A stretch of 64,000 nucleotides of DNA from a gamma proteobacterium HIMB55 (GCA_000227505.4 AGIF02000001.1:1074035-1138034), one strand, 5' to 3'. Positions 50,231-59,621 are shown, counted from the stretch's first letter. Numbers and translations: made by a program. Notes: a model not told the origin generated them from the letters alone.

Positions 50231-50601
50231 TTGCATTTTCGATAGCCCTAGGCGGTGCATTTGGTGCCTTAGCTCGATTCTTGGTGAATGAGCTCATGGT
50301 TGCTAGCGGCTTAGGTGCTGCAGGCTTATCGACCCTGACGATAAATGTGGCGGGCTCTTTCGCTATTGGCTGTTGCTTCGTAATCTTTGAGCGCTTCAGT
50401 GCTTCGGATGCGCTACGCCTCGGATTGATGGTTGGTTTTCTTGGGGCGTTTACAACCTTTTCCACCTTTTCTTTAGAGCTCGTTAACGACTTACAGGGGG
50501 GGAATTTCTTAAGGTCTGCTCTGTATGCTGCGGCCTCGGTGCTGTTTTGTTTATTTGCTTGCTATGCGGGCATTGGTGTTGCGCGGTCAATCATCGACTA
50601 A
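50227..50601 (+). CDS. crcB: Fluoride exporter CrcB/Fluc
   Basis: Dual-topology dimeric fluoride channel of the inner membrane. 124 residues, four helices, with the conserved GGAFGALARFLV (9-20), TLTINVAGSFAIG with the pore asparagine, and GFLGAFTTFSTFSLE. Both phenylalanine-box residues of the last motif are present. It overlaps lolA by four bases. No fluoride riboswitch is visible upstream, which is expected since the gene lies inside an operon. The rarA gene often found between lolA and crcB is absent. Confidence 0.93.
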   Translation: MIAFSIALGGAFGALARFLVNELMVASGLGAAGLSTLTINVAGSFAIGCCFVIFERFSASDALRLGLMVGFLGAFTTFSTFSLELVNDLQGGNFLRSALYAAASVLFCLFACYAGIGVARSIID

Positions 50602-50658
50602 TTCAATTTAGGCGTTAAACTAGCGCCCCTCATGTACTAGGTAAATTCCCATTTTCGT

Positions 50659-51954
50659 ATGCTAGATCTGAAGCTTGTTCGTAAAGACCCGGAAGCCATA
50701 GCCAATCTTTTAAAGAAGAAGAATTATGAGTTCCCTGCCGCGCAATTTGTCTCACTCGATGCAGAGCGCAAGGAGGCTGATGTGCGGTCGCAAGAGCTTC
50801 TTGCGGAGCGTAAAAAAGCCTCTAAGCAGATCGGCGCACTGATTGCCTCAGGTAAATCGGTCGACGAGGCGAAAGCCGAAGTTGATGAGATCCTAAATCA
50901 TATTTCTGCTGAGCTTGATACTGCGGTGGCGCGTGCCAAGGAAATTCAGCAGTCACTTGATGATCTCATGATGCAGACGCCCAATATTCCTGATGAGGCC
51001 GTGCCTGCAGGGCGAGATGAGGAAGACAATGAAGAAGTGCTTAAGTGGGGTGCACCTACCGATCTAGCATTCGAGCCAAAAGACCATGCGGACTTAGGTG
51101 AAGCTCTGGGTCAACTAGATTTTGAAATGGCCGGTAAAATCACGGGCAGTCGTTTTGCTGTTATGCAAGGCTCTTTAGCGAGGCTGCAGCGCGCATTGAC
51201 ACAGTTCATGCTCGATATGCACACACAAAGTCATGGTTATACCGAGGTTTACGTGCCGTTCATTGTGAACTCTGATTCATTGTACGGCACCGGACAGTTA
51301 CCCAAGTTCGCTGAAGACTCGTTCAAGCTCGAGGGGGATTCCGGGTACTACTTGATCCCCACGGCAGAGGTCCCTGTCACCAACATGCTTAGAGACCGCA
51401 TTATTGAAGACGCCGAGCTGGGTGAGGGCGGTCTCAAGTACACCGCGCATACGCCTTGCTTTCGCAGCGAGGCAGGAAGTTATGGACGAGATACCCGCGG
51501 CCTTATTCGACAGCATCAGTTTGAAAAGGTTGAATTGGTGCAGGCTGTGCGCCCAGATCAGTCAGATGACGCCTTAGAGGCTCTCACAGGGCACGCAGAA
51601 GCGATTTTGCAGGCGTTGGAGTTGCCTTACCGGAAAGTACGTCTGTGCGGCGGGGACTTAGGCTTCTCGGCGGCCCTGACCTACGATTTGGAGGTGTGGT
51701 TACCAGGGCAGGGTACTTACAGGGAGATCTCCAGTTGCTCTAACTTCCGCGACTATCAGTCGCGCCGGATGCAGGCGCGTTGGCGCAACCCTGCCACGGG
51801 CAAGCCTGAGCTTCTGCACACGCTGAATGGCTCGGGACTCGCTGTGGGAAGAACGCTCGTTGCAGTTATCGAGAATGGCCAGCAAGCCGACGGCTCCATT
51901 GCTCTGCCACAGGCAATTGCTAGCTACATGGGTGCCGATTCCATCAATCTGTAG
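50659..51954 (+). CDS. serS: Seryl-tRNA synthetase
   Basis: Charges tRNA-Ser and tRNA-Sec with serine. The 431 residues match E. coli (430): an N-terminal two-helix coiled coil that grips the tRNA long arm (about 30-100), then the class II catalytic core with motif 2 [28 protein letters not shown] (split by position: FRSEAG and GLIRQHQF) and motif 3 [14 protein letters not shown]. It follows crcB by 57 bases in the ftsK-lolA-crcB-serS order. Confidence 0.96.
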   Translation: MLDLKLVRKDPEAIANLLKKKNYEFPAAQFVSLDAERKEADVRSQELLAERKKASKQIGALIASGKSVDEAKAEVDEILNHISAELDTAVARAKEIQQSLDDLMMQTPNIPDEAVPAGRDEEDNEEVLKWGAPTDLAFEPKDHADLGEALGQLDFEMAGKITGSRFAVMQGSLARLQRALTQFMLDMHTQSHGYTEVYVPFIVNSDSLYGTGQLPKFAEDSFKLEGDSGYYLIPTAEVPVTNMLRDRIIEDAELGEGGLKYTAHTPCFRSEAGSYGRDTRGLIRQHQFEKVELVQAVRPDQSDDALEALTGHAEAILQALELPYRKVRLCGGDLGFSAALTYDLEVWLPGQGTYREISSCSNFRDYQSRRMQARWRNPATGKPELLHTLNGSGLAVGRTLVAVIENGQQADGSIALPQAIASYMGADSINL

Positions 51955-51968
51955 GGTGATCACCTGTA

Positions 51969-52073
51969 GTGCGAACTGAGCCCTATAAGCCCATTAATTG
52001 GGATCAACTACGCAAGGGTTTGTGGCGACTCGGAGCGCCTGCACGGTCCACAGTTGCGCGTCAGTGGTTCTAA
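51969..52073 (+). CDS. Possible 34-residue protein or gene remnant
   Basis: GTG at 51969 opens a frame of 34 codons ending at TAA 52071-52073, between serS and the convergent prc. The product is rich in Trp, Arg and Pro (contains INWDQLRKGLWRLGAPARS) and looks more protein-like than chance. An in-frame stop at 51957-51959 limits the frame upstream. There is no clear ribosome site. It may be a real small protein, a remnant of a longer gene, or chance. I do not recognise a family. Confidence 0.3.
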   Translation: MRTEPYKPINWDQLRKGLWRLGAPARSTVARQWF

Positions 52074-52090
52074 TCGAGTGTTTCCTGACC

Positions 52091-54013
52091 CTATCTAACG
52101 TCCGCTCGCGCCATAACTGGACCTGATAGGTTTATAGCATCAACCAGAATTCGTGCTGTCTCAGTAATGAGTGCGTCTTCCTCTTTATCACCACTCTCAT
52201 CATCGCTATGCGGAGATGCTGCGTCAGGATCGGTCGAACTATCCAACGTCCCCTCGTCGTCCTCGTCCGATCCAAACATATCATCAAGAGACGCTAATTC
52301 TTCAAGGCCTTTGGCTTTTCTACGCGTGTTTTCGATGGCGAGGTACTGAGTTTCTTGGGACTCCCGCTGTGCAATCCGAGCATTTTCGTTTAGCGGCACT
52401 TGTTCTGCGCTACTGATCGTTTCCGCCAATGCCTTTTGATCCCAAATGTATTGGAAATCAGCATCGCTATTCGCGCGCTCGGTATGCTTCGCAACGAGTG
52501 TGGGTAGAATCGCATCGATTGCCGCGTAGTTTTTGTGTCTGACGGGTGCTATCCGGTCCCAATCGAGTGCTTTTTCGAGCGAACTCTCGCCAATTTCATC
52601 GTGTTGTAGCAGGGAAGGGTAGCTAATATCTGGGATAACGCCCCGATGTTGTGTGCTGTCGCCTGATATTCGATAGAACTTGCTCTCAGTAATCTTCAAT
52701 TGACCTTCGGGAAGATCTAGTAACGTTTGGACCGTTCCCTTACCGAAACTTCGATCGCCCACGATGATAGCCCGGCCGTAGTCTTGCAACGCGCCTGCAA
52801 AAATCTCAGAGGCTGATGCGCTCAGCCGATCGATCATAATCGCCAGCGGTCCCTCGTAAAACGGCCCCCTGCGACGCTTACCGTCACGCCAAATACGTGC
52901 GCCAGTGCCCTTGATCTGAACGGTTGGCCCGTACTCAATGAACAGTCCTGTCAGTTCATTGGCTTCTCTGAGTGAGCCTCCACCGTTACCTCGCAAGTCA
53001 ATCACCAAGCCGTCGACTCCGGCTCCATCTAACTCCTCGACAAGCTTTGCTACGTCACGAGTCGTAGAGCGGAAATCGGGATCACCACGGCGGTAGGCGT
53101 CAAAGTCTAGGTAGAAAGCGGGGACATCAATGACACCAATCTTCCGAGGAGAGCCCTCCAAATCATTGATTTCAATAATTTTTGACTGCGCGGCCTGTTC
53201 TTCTAAGCGGACTTCGTTTCTCGTAATGACTAAACGTCGAACCTCATCTGCACGCCCAGCCGCCGGAATCACGTCTAAGCGGACCACTGTGCCTTTTTTG
53301 CCGCGAACTAAGTCGACAACATCGTCCAAGCGCCAGCCAATAACATCGGTCATTGGTCCTTCATCACCTTGACCGACACCGATAATCAACTCAGCCGCCT
53401 TTAAGTCGCTCTGTTGGTCTGCAGGGCCAGCGGGTACAACGCGGACAACCTTGACGTATTCGTCTTCGTTCTGAAGGACCGCACCGATACCTTCCAAACT
53501 GAGACGCATATCAATATCAAAATTTTCAGCGCGTCTTGGAGAAAAATAACTGGTGTGCGGATCAAATTGGGAGGTGAGGGCGTTTGCGTAGACGGCAAAA
53601 ACGTCCTGCGCGTTGTATTGCTCAAGCCGCTTGAGTTGGTTCTCGTAGCGCTTTTTAAGAGTTGGCGCGATTTCAGAGGCTTCCTTATCTGCAAGTTTGA
53701 GGCTTAAAACCTGGCTTTTCAGACGCTTACGCCCGAGGTCATCAAGCGCTGTCTCGAACTTTGCGAAGTCATCGACATCCGATTGCGTGAAATACAGACG
53801 CGAGGGATCTAGTCGTTCCAGGTAGGTCGCAAGGTGTGCACGCGACATCGCGTCGTTGTATCGCTTGTCGACAAAGTGTGTGTCCTCGAGTTCCGTTATC
53901 AACGCTCTCAGCGTCCAGGTTTGCTCGCGAGTGGTTTCTAGCGCTGCCTGAGATAATGGAGCGGCAAATGCCACAAGGATTGGGATGACAAGGTATTTAG
54001 CGAGGTATTGCAT
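52091..54013 (-). CDS. prc: Tail-specific protease Prc/Tsp with an N-terminal internal deletion
   Basis: Periplasmic serine protease that processes or degrades proteins from their C-terminus. The 640 residues have a signal peptide (about 1-23), a helical N-terminal part, a PDZ domain (about 175-265) and a catalytic core with Ser400 in RLSASASEIF and Lys425 in FGKGTVQ. Their 25-residue spacing equals Ser430/Lys455 of E. coli, and Asp411 also fits. Compared with E. coli Prc, about 60 residues are missing after Asp92: the sequence passes straight from DDFAKFETALDD to LGRKRLKSQVLSLKLADK. The frame is intact. The C-terminal tail is very acidic. Confidence 0.92.
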   Translation of the reverse strand: MQYLAKYLVIPILVAFAAPLSQAALETTREQTWTLRALITELEDTHFVDKRYNDAMSRAHLATYLERLDPSRLYFTQSDVDDFAKFETALDDLGRKRLKSQVLSLKLADKEASEIAPTLKKRYENQLKRLEQYNAQDVFAVYANALTSQFDPHTSYFSPRRAENFDIDMRLSLEGIGAVLQNEDEYVKVVRVVPAGPADQQSDLKAAELIIGVGQGDEGPMTDVIGWRLDDVVDLVRGKKGTVVRLDVIPAAGRADEVRRLVITRNEVRLEEQAAQSKIIEINDLEGSPRKIGVIDVPAFYLDFDAYRRGDPDFRSTTRDVAKLVEELDGAGVDGLVIDLRGNGGGSLREANELTGLFIEYGPTVQIKGTGARIWRDGKRRRGPFYEGPLAIMIDRLSASASEIFAGALQDYGRAIIVGDRSFGKGTVQTLLDLPEGQLKITESKFYRISGDSTQHRGVIPDISYPSLLQHDEIGESSLEKALDWDRIAPVRHKNYAAIDAILPTLVAKHTERANSDADFQYIWDQKALAETISSAEQVPLNENARIAQRESQETQYLAIENTRRKAKGLEELASLDDMFGSDEDDEGTLDSSTDPDAASPHSDDESGDKEEDALITETARILVDAINLSGPVMARADVR

Positions 54014-54153
54014 CTATTGGGTTCCGTTTGCGAGCAGAAGTAAACAACAGCTATTAGCCGGCTCATGTCCTAGCGTAGCGCAAATAGGGCACATACCACA
54101 GATACGATCCCGACATCTTGTTGGACTGATATTCATCCTTGCACTTAATTTAA

Positions 54154-54169
54154 CATAATATACATTATG
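54154..54169. promoter_or_regulatory. Palindromic candidate operator upstream of the metallo-hydrolase gene
   Basis: CATAAT (54154-54159) and ATTATG (54164-54169) are perfect inverted repeats separated by ATAC, in an AT-rich stretch in the prc/metallo-hydrolase divergent region. AT-rich palindromes of this size are typical targets of small ArsR-family repressors, and BigR/SqrR-type members of that family control persulfide dioxygenase genes. No regulator gene is adjacent, so the assignment is inference. The site lies about 75 bases before the chosen start at 54245. Confidence 0.35.
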
Positions 54170-54244
54170 CGCATTTATTACATTGGGGATAGAGGGTGTA
54201 TAGTTGCTCTTGGTTACCTCTCTCTCGGCCCCCTCCAACGAAAC

Positions 54245-55162
54245 ATGTCATCAGATAACGCCACACCTGCAGTAACTGCTTTCTTCGACAAGACGACATC
54301 AACACTCTCGTACGTAGTTGCGGACATGGAATCTAAGGTCTGCGCGATTATCGACCCTGTGCTGGAATATGATGAAACCTCTGCTGAGATCACAACTCTC
54401 GGCGCAGAAAAAATTCTAGAACACCTGCAAGTGCATGGACTGTCGTGTGAGTACATTTTGGAAACGCACGTACACGCTGATCACTTGAGCGCAGGCTACT
54501 TTCTCAGACAGCGTGCAGCTGCACCTATCGGTATCGGCCAGTTTATTGTGGATGTCCAGCACGTTTTCGCAGAAATGTATTCTGAGTCACCTAACTTTAA
54601 ACGTGACGGTTCACAGTTCGATCTCTTACTGAAAGACGGCCAAAAATTAGCGCTAGGGCTCTTGTCTATCGAAGCGATTCACGTTCCTGGTCACACGCCC
54701 GCTTGTATGGCCTACAAGATTGGTAACGCGGTTTTTGTGGGCGACACTTTGTTTATGCCCGATTCAGGCACCGCGAGATGTGATTTCCCCGGAGGCAGCG
54801 CGAGCGCGCTTTATCATTCGATACAGCGTTTATTGAAGCTTGCAGCCGAAACACGGGTTTTTGTGTGTCACGACTATCAACCAAACGGACGTGAATTAGC
54901 ATTTGAAGCAACGATCAGCGCTCATAAAAACGAGAACGTACACGTGGGTAACGGTATTAACGAGTCCGAGTTCGTTGCCATGCGAACAGCAAGAGACACT
55001 CAACTGCAGATGCCTCGACTCATGCTTCCGTCCATGCAGGTAAACATTCGTGCGGGCGCCCTTCCCGCTCATCCAGTCTCTTCTCGGCCCGTTATAACTA
55101 TGCCGATAAATGCGTTTAGCGACAGTGATGTGGAAGAATTAGTAGAGAAACCAATCACTTAG
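54245..55162 (+). CDS. Metallo-beta-lactamase-fold hydrolase, persulfide dioxygenase (ETHE1/Blh)-like
   Basis: I start at ATG 54245 (305 residues, MSSDNATPAVTAFFDK). The frame also has an ATG at 54167, but that lies in the palindrome and adds a stretch outside the family. The metal site is THVHADH (His75, His77, Asp79, His80), then VPGHTPACMAY, FVGDTLFMPDSG and VCHDYQPNGR. These match the ETHE1/Blh branch, which oxidises glutathione persulfide to sulfite in sulfide detoxification, and distinguish it from GloB (present separately at 63167). The single-iron site cannot be proved from sequence. Confidence 0.85.
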   Translation: MSSDNATPAVTAFFDKTTSTLSYVVADMESKVCAIIDPVLEYDETSAEITTLGAEKILEHLQVHGLSCEYILETHVHADHLSAGYFLRQRAAAPIGIGQFIVDVQHVFAEMYSESPNFKRDGSQFDLLLKDGQKLALGLLSIEAIHVPGHTPACMAYKIGNAVFVGDTLFMPDSGTARCDFPGGSASALYHSIQRLLKLAAETRVFVCHDYQPNGRELAFEATISAHKNENVHVGNGINESEFVAMRTARDTQLQMPRLMLPSMQVNIRAGALPAHPVSSRPVITMPINAFSDSDVEELVEKPIT

Positions 55163-55225
55163 AACCCCATATTCACGTTTTTTGGACTCTCGAGGCGCAC
55201 AGCGCGATGTCTCAGAACTGATCTT

Positions 55226-56446
55226 TCAGCCCGAATAGCGATCGATTATCTGCTTCCCAAGCGCCATCTGGTGCACTTGGTCGGGCCCATCCGCCTGACG
55301 GCACCAGCGGGCGTAGTTGTAGGCTTCCGCCATCATGTAATCCTCAGTCAGCCCCCCTGCCCCATGAATCTGCATGCATCGATCGATCACCTTTTGCACG
55401 AGGAATGGGATGGTGGTCTTGGTGGCTGCGATCATATCGACGGATGCGGGAACACCCTGAGAATCGATTTTATGACATGCCTTCAGGAGAAGTAAGCGAG
55501 CCATTTCGATCTCAGAGAAGCACTTTGAAATGTCTTCTCTGACGCTTTGATGTTTACTCAATAAACGCCCGAAAGTAGTTCGGCTATTGGCTCGTTTGCA
55601 CGCTAGCTCAAGTGAGCGCTGCGCCGCGCCAATAAGACGCATACAGTGATGCATACGCCCAGGTCCCAGGCGTCCCTGAGCAATTTCAAACCCCCTTCCC
55701 TCGCCTAGTAGGATGTTTTCAATTGGCACACGAACATTGTCGAAAATGATTTCCGCATGCCCAATTGGTGCGTCGTCGTAACCGAGTGTCGTAAGTGGTC
55801 GCACCAGCTTCACACCGGGGGTGTTTTTGGGAACTAAAATTTGCGACTGCTGCAGGTGCCGGCTTGGATTTTCAGGATCTGACTTACCCATCACGATGAG
55901 AATTTTGGTTCGCTCATACATGGCGTTAGTAATAAACCATTTATGGCCGTTGAGAACCCATTCGTGGCCCTCTTTGGTAATCCGCAACTCAACGTTTGTT
56001 GCGTCGCTGGACGCCACCTGTGGCTCGGTCATGGCGTAGGAAGAGCGAATCTCACCCGCCAGCAAAGGCCTTAGCCACTGCTCACGTTGGGCATCAGTCG
56101 CGTAATTCATGAAGACTTCCATATTGCCGGTATCAGGTGCATTACAATTGAAGACCTCAGGAGACCAGATCACACGGCCCATGATTTCCGCGAGAGGCGC
56201 GTAATCAAAGAATGACAAGCCCCCGTGGGCGCAATATTCAGCGTGCTCCTCCGGAACAAACAGGTTCCACAGACCGGCTGTTCTCGCCTTTTCTTTAAGT
56301 TCATCCATCAAAGGCAAGGGCGCAAATCGATTCTCTGCGGCCCGCAGTTGCGCGGCATAGGCCTCTTCATTCGGATAGATATGCTCGTCCATAAAGGCAG
56401 TAAGGCGATCGGCTAATGCCTGAGATTTGGGGCTAAATTGATACAT
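55226..56446 (-). CDS. Acyl-CoA dehydrogenase, ACAD10/ACAD11-like
   Basis: FAD-dependent first step of beta-oxidation for an acyl-CoA. The 406 residues contain FNCNAPDTGNMEVF (near 98-111), which is characteristic of the ACAD10/11 branch, the FAD motif YAMTEPQVASSDATN, WFITNAMYERTKI, and the C-terminal QIHGAGGLTEDY and RQADGPDQVHQM. ACAD11-type enzymes in some bacteria and animals handle 4-hydroxy acids or long-chain acyl-CoAs; the substrate here is unknown. The SDR gene lies 110 bases upstream on the same strand and may share its pathway. Confidence 0.88.
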   Translation of the reverse strand: MYQFSPKSQALADRLTAFMDEHIYPNEEAYAAQLRAAENRFAPLPLMDELKEKARTAGLWNLFVPEEHAEYCAHGGLSFFDYAPLAEIMGRVIWSPEVFNCNAPDTGNMEVFMNYATDAQREQWLRPLLAGEIRSSYAMTEPQVASSDATNVELRITKEGHEWVLNGHKWFITNAMYERTKILIVMGKSDPENPSRHLQQSQILVPKNTPGVKLVRPLTTLGYDDAPIGHAEIIFDNVRVPIENILLGEGRGFEIAQGRLGPGRMHHCMRLIGAAQRSLELACKRANSRTTFGRLLSKHQSVREDISKCFSEIEMARLLLLKACHKIDSQGVPASVDMIAATKTTIPFLVQKVIDRCMQIHGAGGLTEDYMMAEAYNYARWCRQADGPDQVHQMALGKQIIDRYSG

Positions 56447-56556
56447 ATCTACCTCTTTGTCTTCTTTGAAAGCACCTAATAGATCAGCTTAAACATTGAG
56501 CGGCAGCTATTTATGACGGCAGCGTCAGAACCACTGCTAAGCTCTCATAGCAGCCA

Positions 56557-57342
56557 TTAAATGGGGCTATGAACACTCCCACCATCCACAACTAGGGACG
56601 CACCATTCACATAGGAACCAGCATCGCTGACCAGTAACAATAGTGGCCCTGTGAGCTCATGATATTGACCTGTTCTGCGCGGTACTAAGCGGTCTATGTA
56701 AGCGCGGCCTTGTTCGGTTGCGAACTCTTTCTCGTTAATCGCTGTCTCAAAGTAGCCGGGGCAAAGCGAATTCACCCTGACGCCTGAGCGGGCGAGCTCT
56801 AGTGCCATATTTTTGGTGAGTTGATCCACCGCCACTTTGGAAACATTGTAGTCTGCCTTGTGGGTTCCTGAGACGTGACTGTATATGGAGCCTGTATTAA
56901 CTACCGCGCCTGAGCCCTGCTTCTTCATCCGTATAGCGGCTGCCTGTGCAACACGCCATGCACCAATGAGATTGACGTCCAAAACCCCACCCCACTCCTC
57001 TTCTGTGGCATCGACAAAACGCAGAGGACGGTTAGCGATACCTGCGTTGTTGATGACAATGTCGAGGCTGGAGATCATCCGATCAAGTTCCTCGAATGCG
57101 CTATCGACACTCGATCGTGATGTCACATCGAGCGCTATGGAGCTTGCTTCACCACCGGCGGCATTAATGCGATCGACCAAGGCCTCTAGTCGATCGACTC
57201 GTCTAGCCGCAACAATTACCCGTGCGCCTGCGGCCGCAAGCACCTGCGCAAAATGTTCTCCGAGGCCACTCGACGCACCCGAGACCAGCGCCGTTTTTCC
57301 GTTTAAGGCGAAAAGTGAGTGAATATCGAGCGGTGTATCCAT
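56557..57342 (-). CDS. Short-chain dehydrogenase/reductase
   Basis: 261 residues of classical SDR: cofactor-binding SGASSGLG (21-28), NNAG (98-101), and the catalytic Ser152, Tyr165 and Lys169 (YNVSK). An arginine pair after the second strand (AARR) suggests NADP. The C-terminal NGASLVVDGGS is FabG-like. As it lies upstream of an acyl-CoA dehydrogenase on the same strand, it may oxidise or reduce a hydroxyacyl or oxoacyl intermediate, but the substrate cannot be read from the sequence. Confidence 0.87.
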   Translation of the reverse strand: MDTPLDIHSLFALNGKTALVSGASSGLGEHFAQVLAAAGARVIVAARRVDRLEALVDRINAAGGEASSIALDVTSRSSVDSAFEELDRMISSLDIVINNAGIANRPLRFVDATEEEWGGVLDVNLIGAWRVAQAAAIRMKKQGSGAVVNTGSIYSHVSGTHKADYNVSKVAVDQLTKNMALELARSGVRVNSLCPGYFETAINEKEFATEQGRAYIDRLVPRRTGQYHELTGPLLLLVSDAGSYVNGASLVVDGGSVHSPI

Positions 57343-57502
57343 GTTCCAAAACCTCAGAATGTACGGTCCGCCAGTAAACGCGGTCCGAGTTTGTAGCGCC
57401 TAGTTAGTCGCCGGTGCTGTTGTAAGACAAGCTTTCAGAGCAGCTGACAAAAAGGTTCCGCACGTACTCTGACGACTTGTTCCCATCAGACGAGAAAAGG
57501 GA

Positions 57503-58582
57503 TTAAAAATAGCGGGACTCAGTAAGTCGCTGCCAAGCCCTCGCAATGAGCCGATCAACCGTCAACTCGGCGGCAAAACCCATTCTCTCGGCAAACTTCT
57601 GCTTTCGTCGGTAATGCACCTCGTACAGGTCTCTCTCGCCAGTTTGCGCTTGAAGGTAGCTATCCGACGTCGAAACAGCATCAATCAACCCCTCGTCGAG
57701 CGCCTGAGATCCATACCAGACCTCGCCGGTGGCCACCTTATCGACATCCACCGCGGGTCTGTTGGTTGCTACAAACTGTTTGAAAAGCCCGTGGGTCTCT
57801 TCTAACTCGTTTTCAAACTTACGACGACCCTTGTCGGTGTTCTCACCAAACATGGTGACCGTGCGTTTGTATTCCCCAGCTGTGAATTGCTCAAAATCAA
57901 CATCATTTTTCTTCAGAAGACGATGGAAATTGGGGAGTTGAGCAACGACGCCGATGGAGCCAAGAATGGCAAAGGGCGCCGCGAGAATACGATCACCTAC
58001 ACAGGCCATCATGTATCCACCACTGGCTGCCACTTTGTCCACAGCGATCACAAGCGTAACGCCCGCGTCTTTGATCCGTGACAACTGACTCGCGGCTAGA
58101 CCGTATCCGTGCACTACCCCACCAGGACTTTCCAGGCGCAGCACCACCTCGTCGCCTTCTTGGATGTTTGGCAGAATGGCTGAAATCTCCTCACGCAAAG
58201 CATCGACTTGTGAGGCCATAACATCGCCCTCGAAATCAAGAACAAAGGTTCTCGGGCGCTCGCTCGCAATATCGATACTCTCTGAAGAGTCTTTATCAGC
58301 ATCTTTCAAGCGTGCTTTTTCAGCCTTTGCTTTTGCTTTCGCTGACTTCTTATCGTGCTTGGCGCGAAGTTTCGAGGCTTCATCGGTTTCTGATAAATCG
58401 CGGATCGCAGCCGTGTAAGCATCGAATCGATCATTGATCGACTTAACTTCGATGTAGCCCTCATCCGGGCTCTTATTCTTTTGACCTGCCGCGCCCGCAA
58501 CTACCAAGATAATGGCGACTATGGCGACGACGATAAGCAGTGTTTGAGCGGCAAAAAGCCCAAGTTCGTACAAAAATTCCAA
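57503..58582 (-). CDS. sohB: Protease SohB (S49 peptidase family)
   Basis: Inner-membrane-anchored periplasmic serine protease related to signal peptide peptidase SppA. The 359 residues have an N-terminal helix (about 9-31), a charged Lys/Ala linker (about 70-95), and the S49 core with nucleophile Ser187 (VAASGGYMMAC) and general base Lys239 (GEYKRTV), plus ESPGGVVHGYG. Length and anchor match SohB rather than SppA. It begins 16 bases after nudC on the same strand, implying co-transcription. Confidence 0.92.
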   Translation of the reverse strand: MEFLYELGLFAAQTLLIVVAIVAIILVVAGAAGQKNKSPDEGYIEVKSINDRFDAYTAAIRDLSETDEASKLRAKHDKKSAKAKAKAEKARLKDADKDSSESIDIASERPRTFVLDFEGDVMASQVDALREEISAILPNIQEGDEVVLRLESPGGVVHGYGLAASQLSRIKDAGVTLVIAVDKVAASGGYMMACVGDRILAAPFAILGSIGVVAQLPNFHRLLKKNDVDFEQFTAGEYKRTVTMFGENTDKGRRKFENELEETHGLFKQFVATNRPAVDVDKVATGEVWYGSQALDEGLIDAVSTSDSYLQAQTGERDLYEVHYRRKQKFAERMGFAAELTVDRLIARAWQRLTESRYF

Positions 58583-58598
58583 GATGTTTTCCTGTGGC

Positions 58599-59411
58599 TT
58601 AGCCGTTCTGTCCGTCTAAAAAGCTGTTAATGAGCTGACCCGCGATTGAGAAAGCTGGCGGAACTGGTGGTAGGTTATCGGGTTTACACCAGAGCGCCTC
58701 GTCAATCTCCTCTGGATCGATATTGATTTCACCGGACTTCCACTTTGCCGTAAAACCAAGCATGAGCTGCCCCGGGAACGGCCATGGTTGCGAACCGTGA
58801 TACTGGATGTCATCAACCTCTAAACCAACTTCTTCCATCACCTCCCGCTGCACGGCTTGCTCGCAGGTTTCACCCGGCTCGACAAAGCCCGCTAGGCAAC
58901 TGTAGAAGCGCCGATTAGACCCAGCACCCGCAGCGAGGAGCATTTCATCATCACGCGATACCAACACAATGACACAAGGCGATAAGCGCGGGTAAACACT
59001 TAATCGACAGGGCTCACAATGCCGACTCTGTCCCTTGTCGGCCAGTACGGTCTCCGCGCCGCAGCGCCCGCAGTGGCGGTGGTCCCTTTCCCAATTGAGC
59101 AGTTGATAGGCTCGACCAATAACGTCGAACTGGGTCTGGCTTGTTCGACCGAGTAACGCAAAGAGATTGCCACTCATATATTTCATGACATCAATCTGTG
59201 CTGTCTCAACCATGCAGGCATATACCGGCTTATCATCGAGATAGCCTACAGACGTAAGGTCTTTAACCGCGTCGAAGTCCGCTTGTAAGTTACCTAGGCG
59301 AATGGGGGCGCCCTGGCTTCCCATAAGTTCGCTTACCAAATTCCCACCATGGAACGCCCATACGAGGCTGTCTTGGTTCGCGGGTTCAGTGGGTCGTGTA
59401 AAGTTCAGCAT
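58599..59411 (-). CDS. nudC: NAD(+)/NADH diphosphatase NudC
   Basis: Hydrolyses NADH and removes NAD caps from RNA 5' ends. I start at ATG 59411 (270 residues, MLNFTRPTEP) because GAGGAG lies 6 bases before it; the longer GTG start at 59444 lacks this. The sequence has the zinc ribbon (HCGRCG and HCEPC), YPRLSPCVIVLV, a Nudix box (GFVEPGE...REVMEEVGLEV) and the defining SQPWPFPGQLM motif. With the zinc-ribbon Nudix gene at 17763 it forms a pair of related proteins, only this one having the NudC motif. Confidence 0.93.
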   Translation of the reverse strand: MLNFTRPTEPANQDSLVWAFHGGNLVSELMGSQGAPIRLGNLQADFDAVKDLTSVGYLDDKPVYACMVETAQIDVMKYMSGNLFALLGRTSQTQFDVIGRAYQLLNWERDHRHCGRCGAETVLADKGQSRHCEPCRLSVYPRLSPCVIVLVSRDDEMLLAAGAGSNRRFYSCLAGFVEPGETCEQAVQREVMEEVGLEVDDIQYHGSQPWPFPGQLMLGFTAKWKSGEINIDPEEIDEALWCKPDNLPPVPPAFSIAGQLINSFLDGQNG

Positions 59412-59621
59412 GTACATCTCCTCGGGCGACCATACTAGGTCCACAGCACCTCTTGCTCAAGTGCTGTCAACTGCAATCGCAGTCTGACGCTAAAAGCGCC
59501 TTCCAAGGTTCCATCGGTTCGTTTAATCTGGATTTCCACTCACGGGTCCAACCGGGATTTCGCAACGTATACCCCCGGCGTTCTGGGCGCTTGGAAACTA
59601 ACTATAAAAGGACACAGCTGT

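Noticed and set aside
54167-54244. Longer start of the metallo-hydrolase at 54167
   Set aside because: The ATG lies in the palindromic site and the added residues are not part of the ETHE1/Blh fold.
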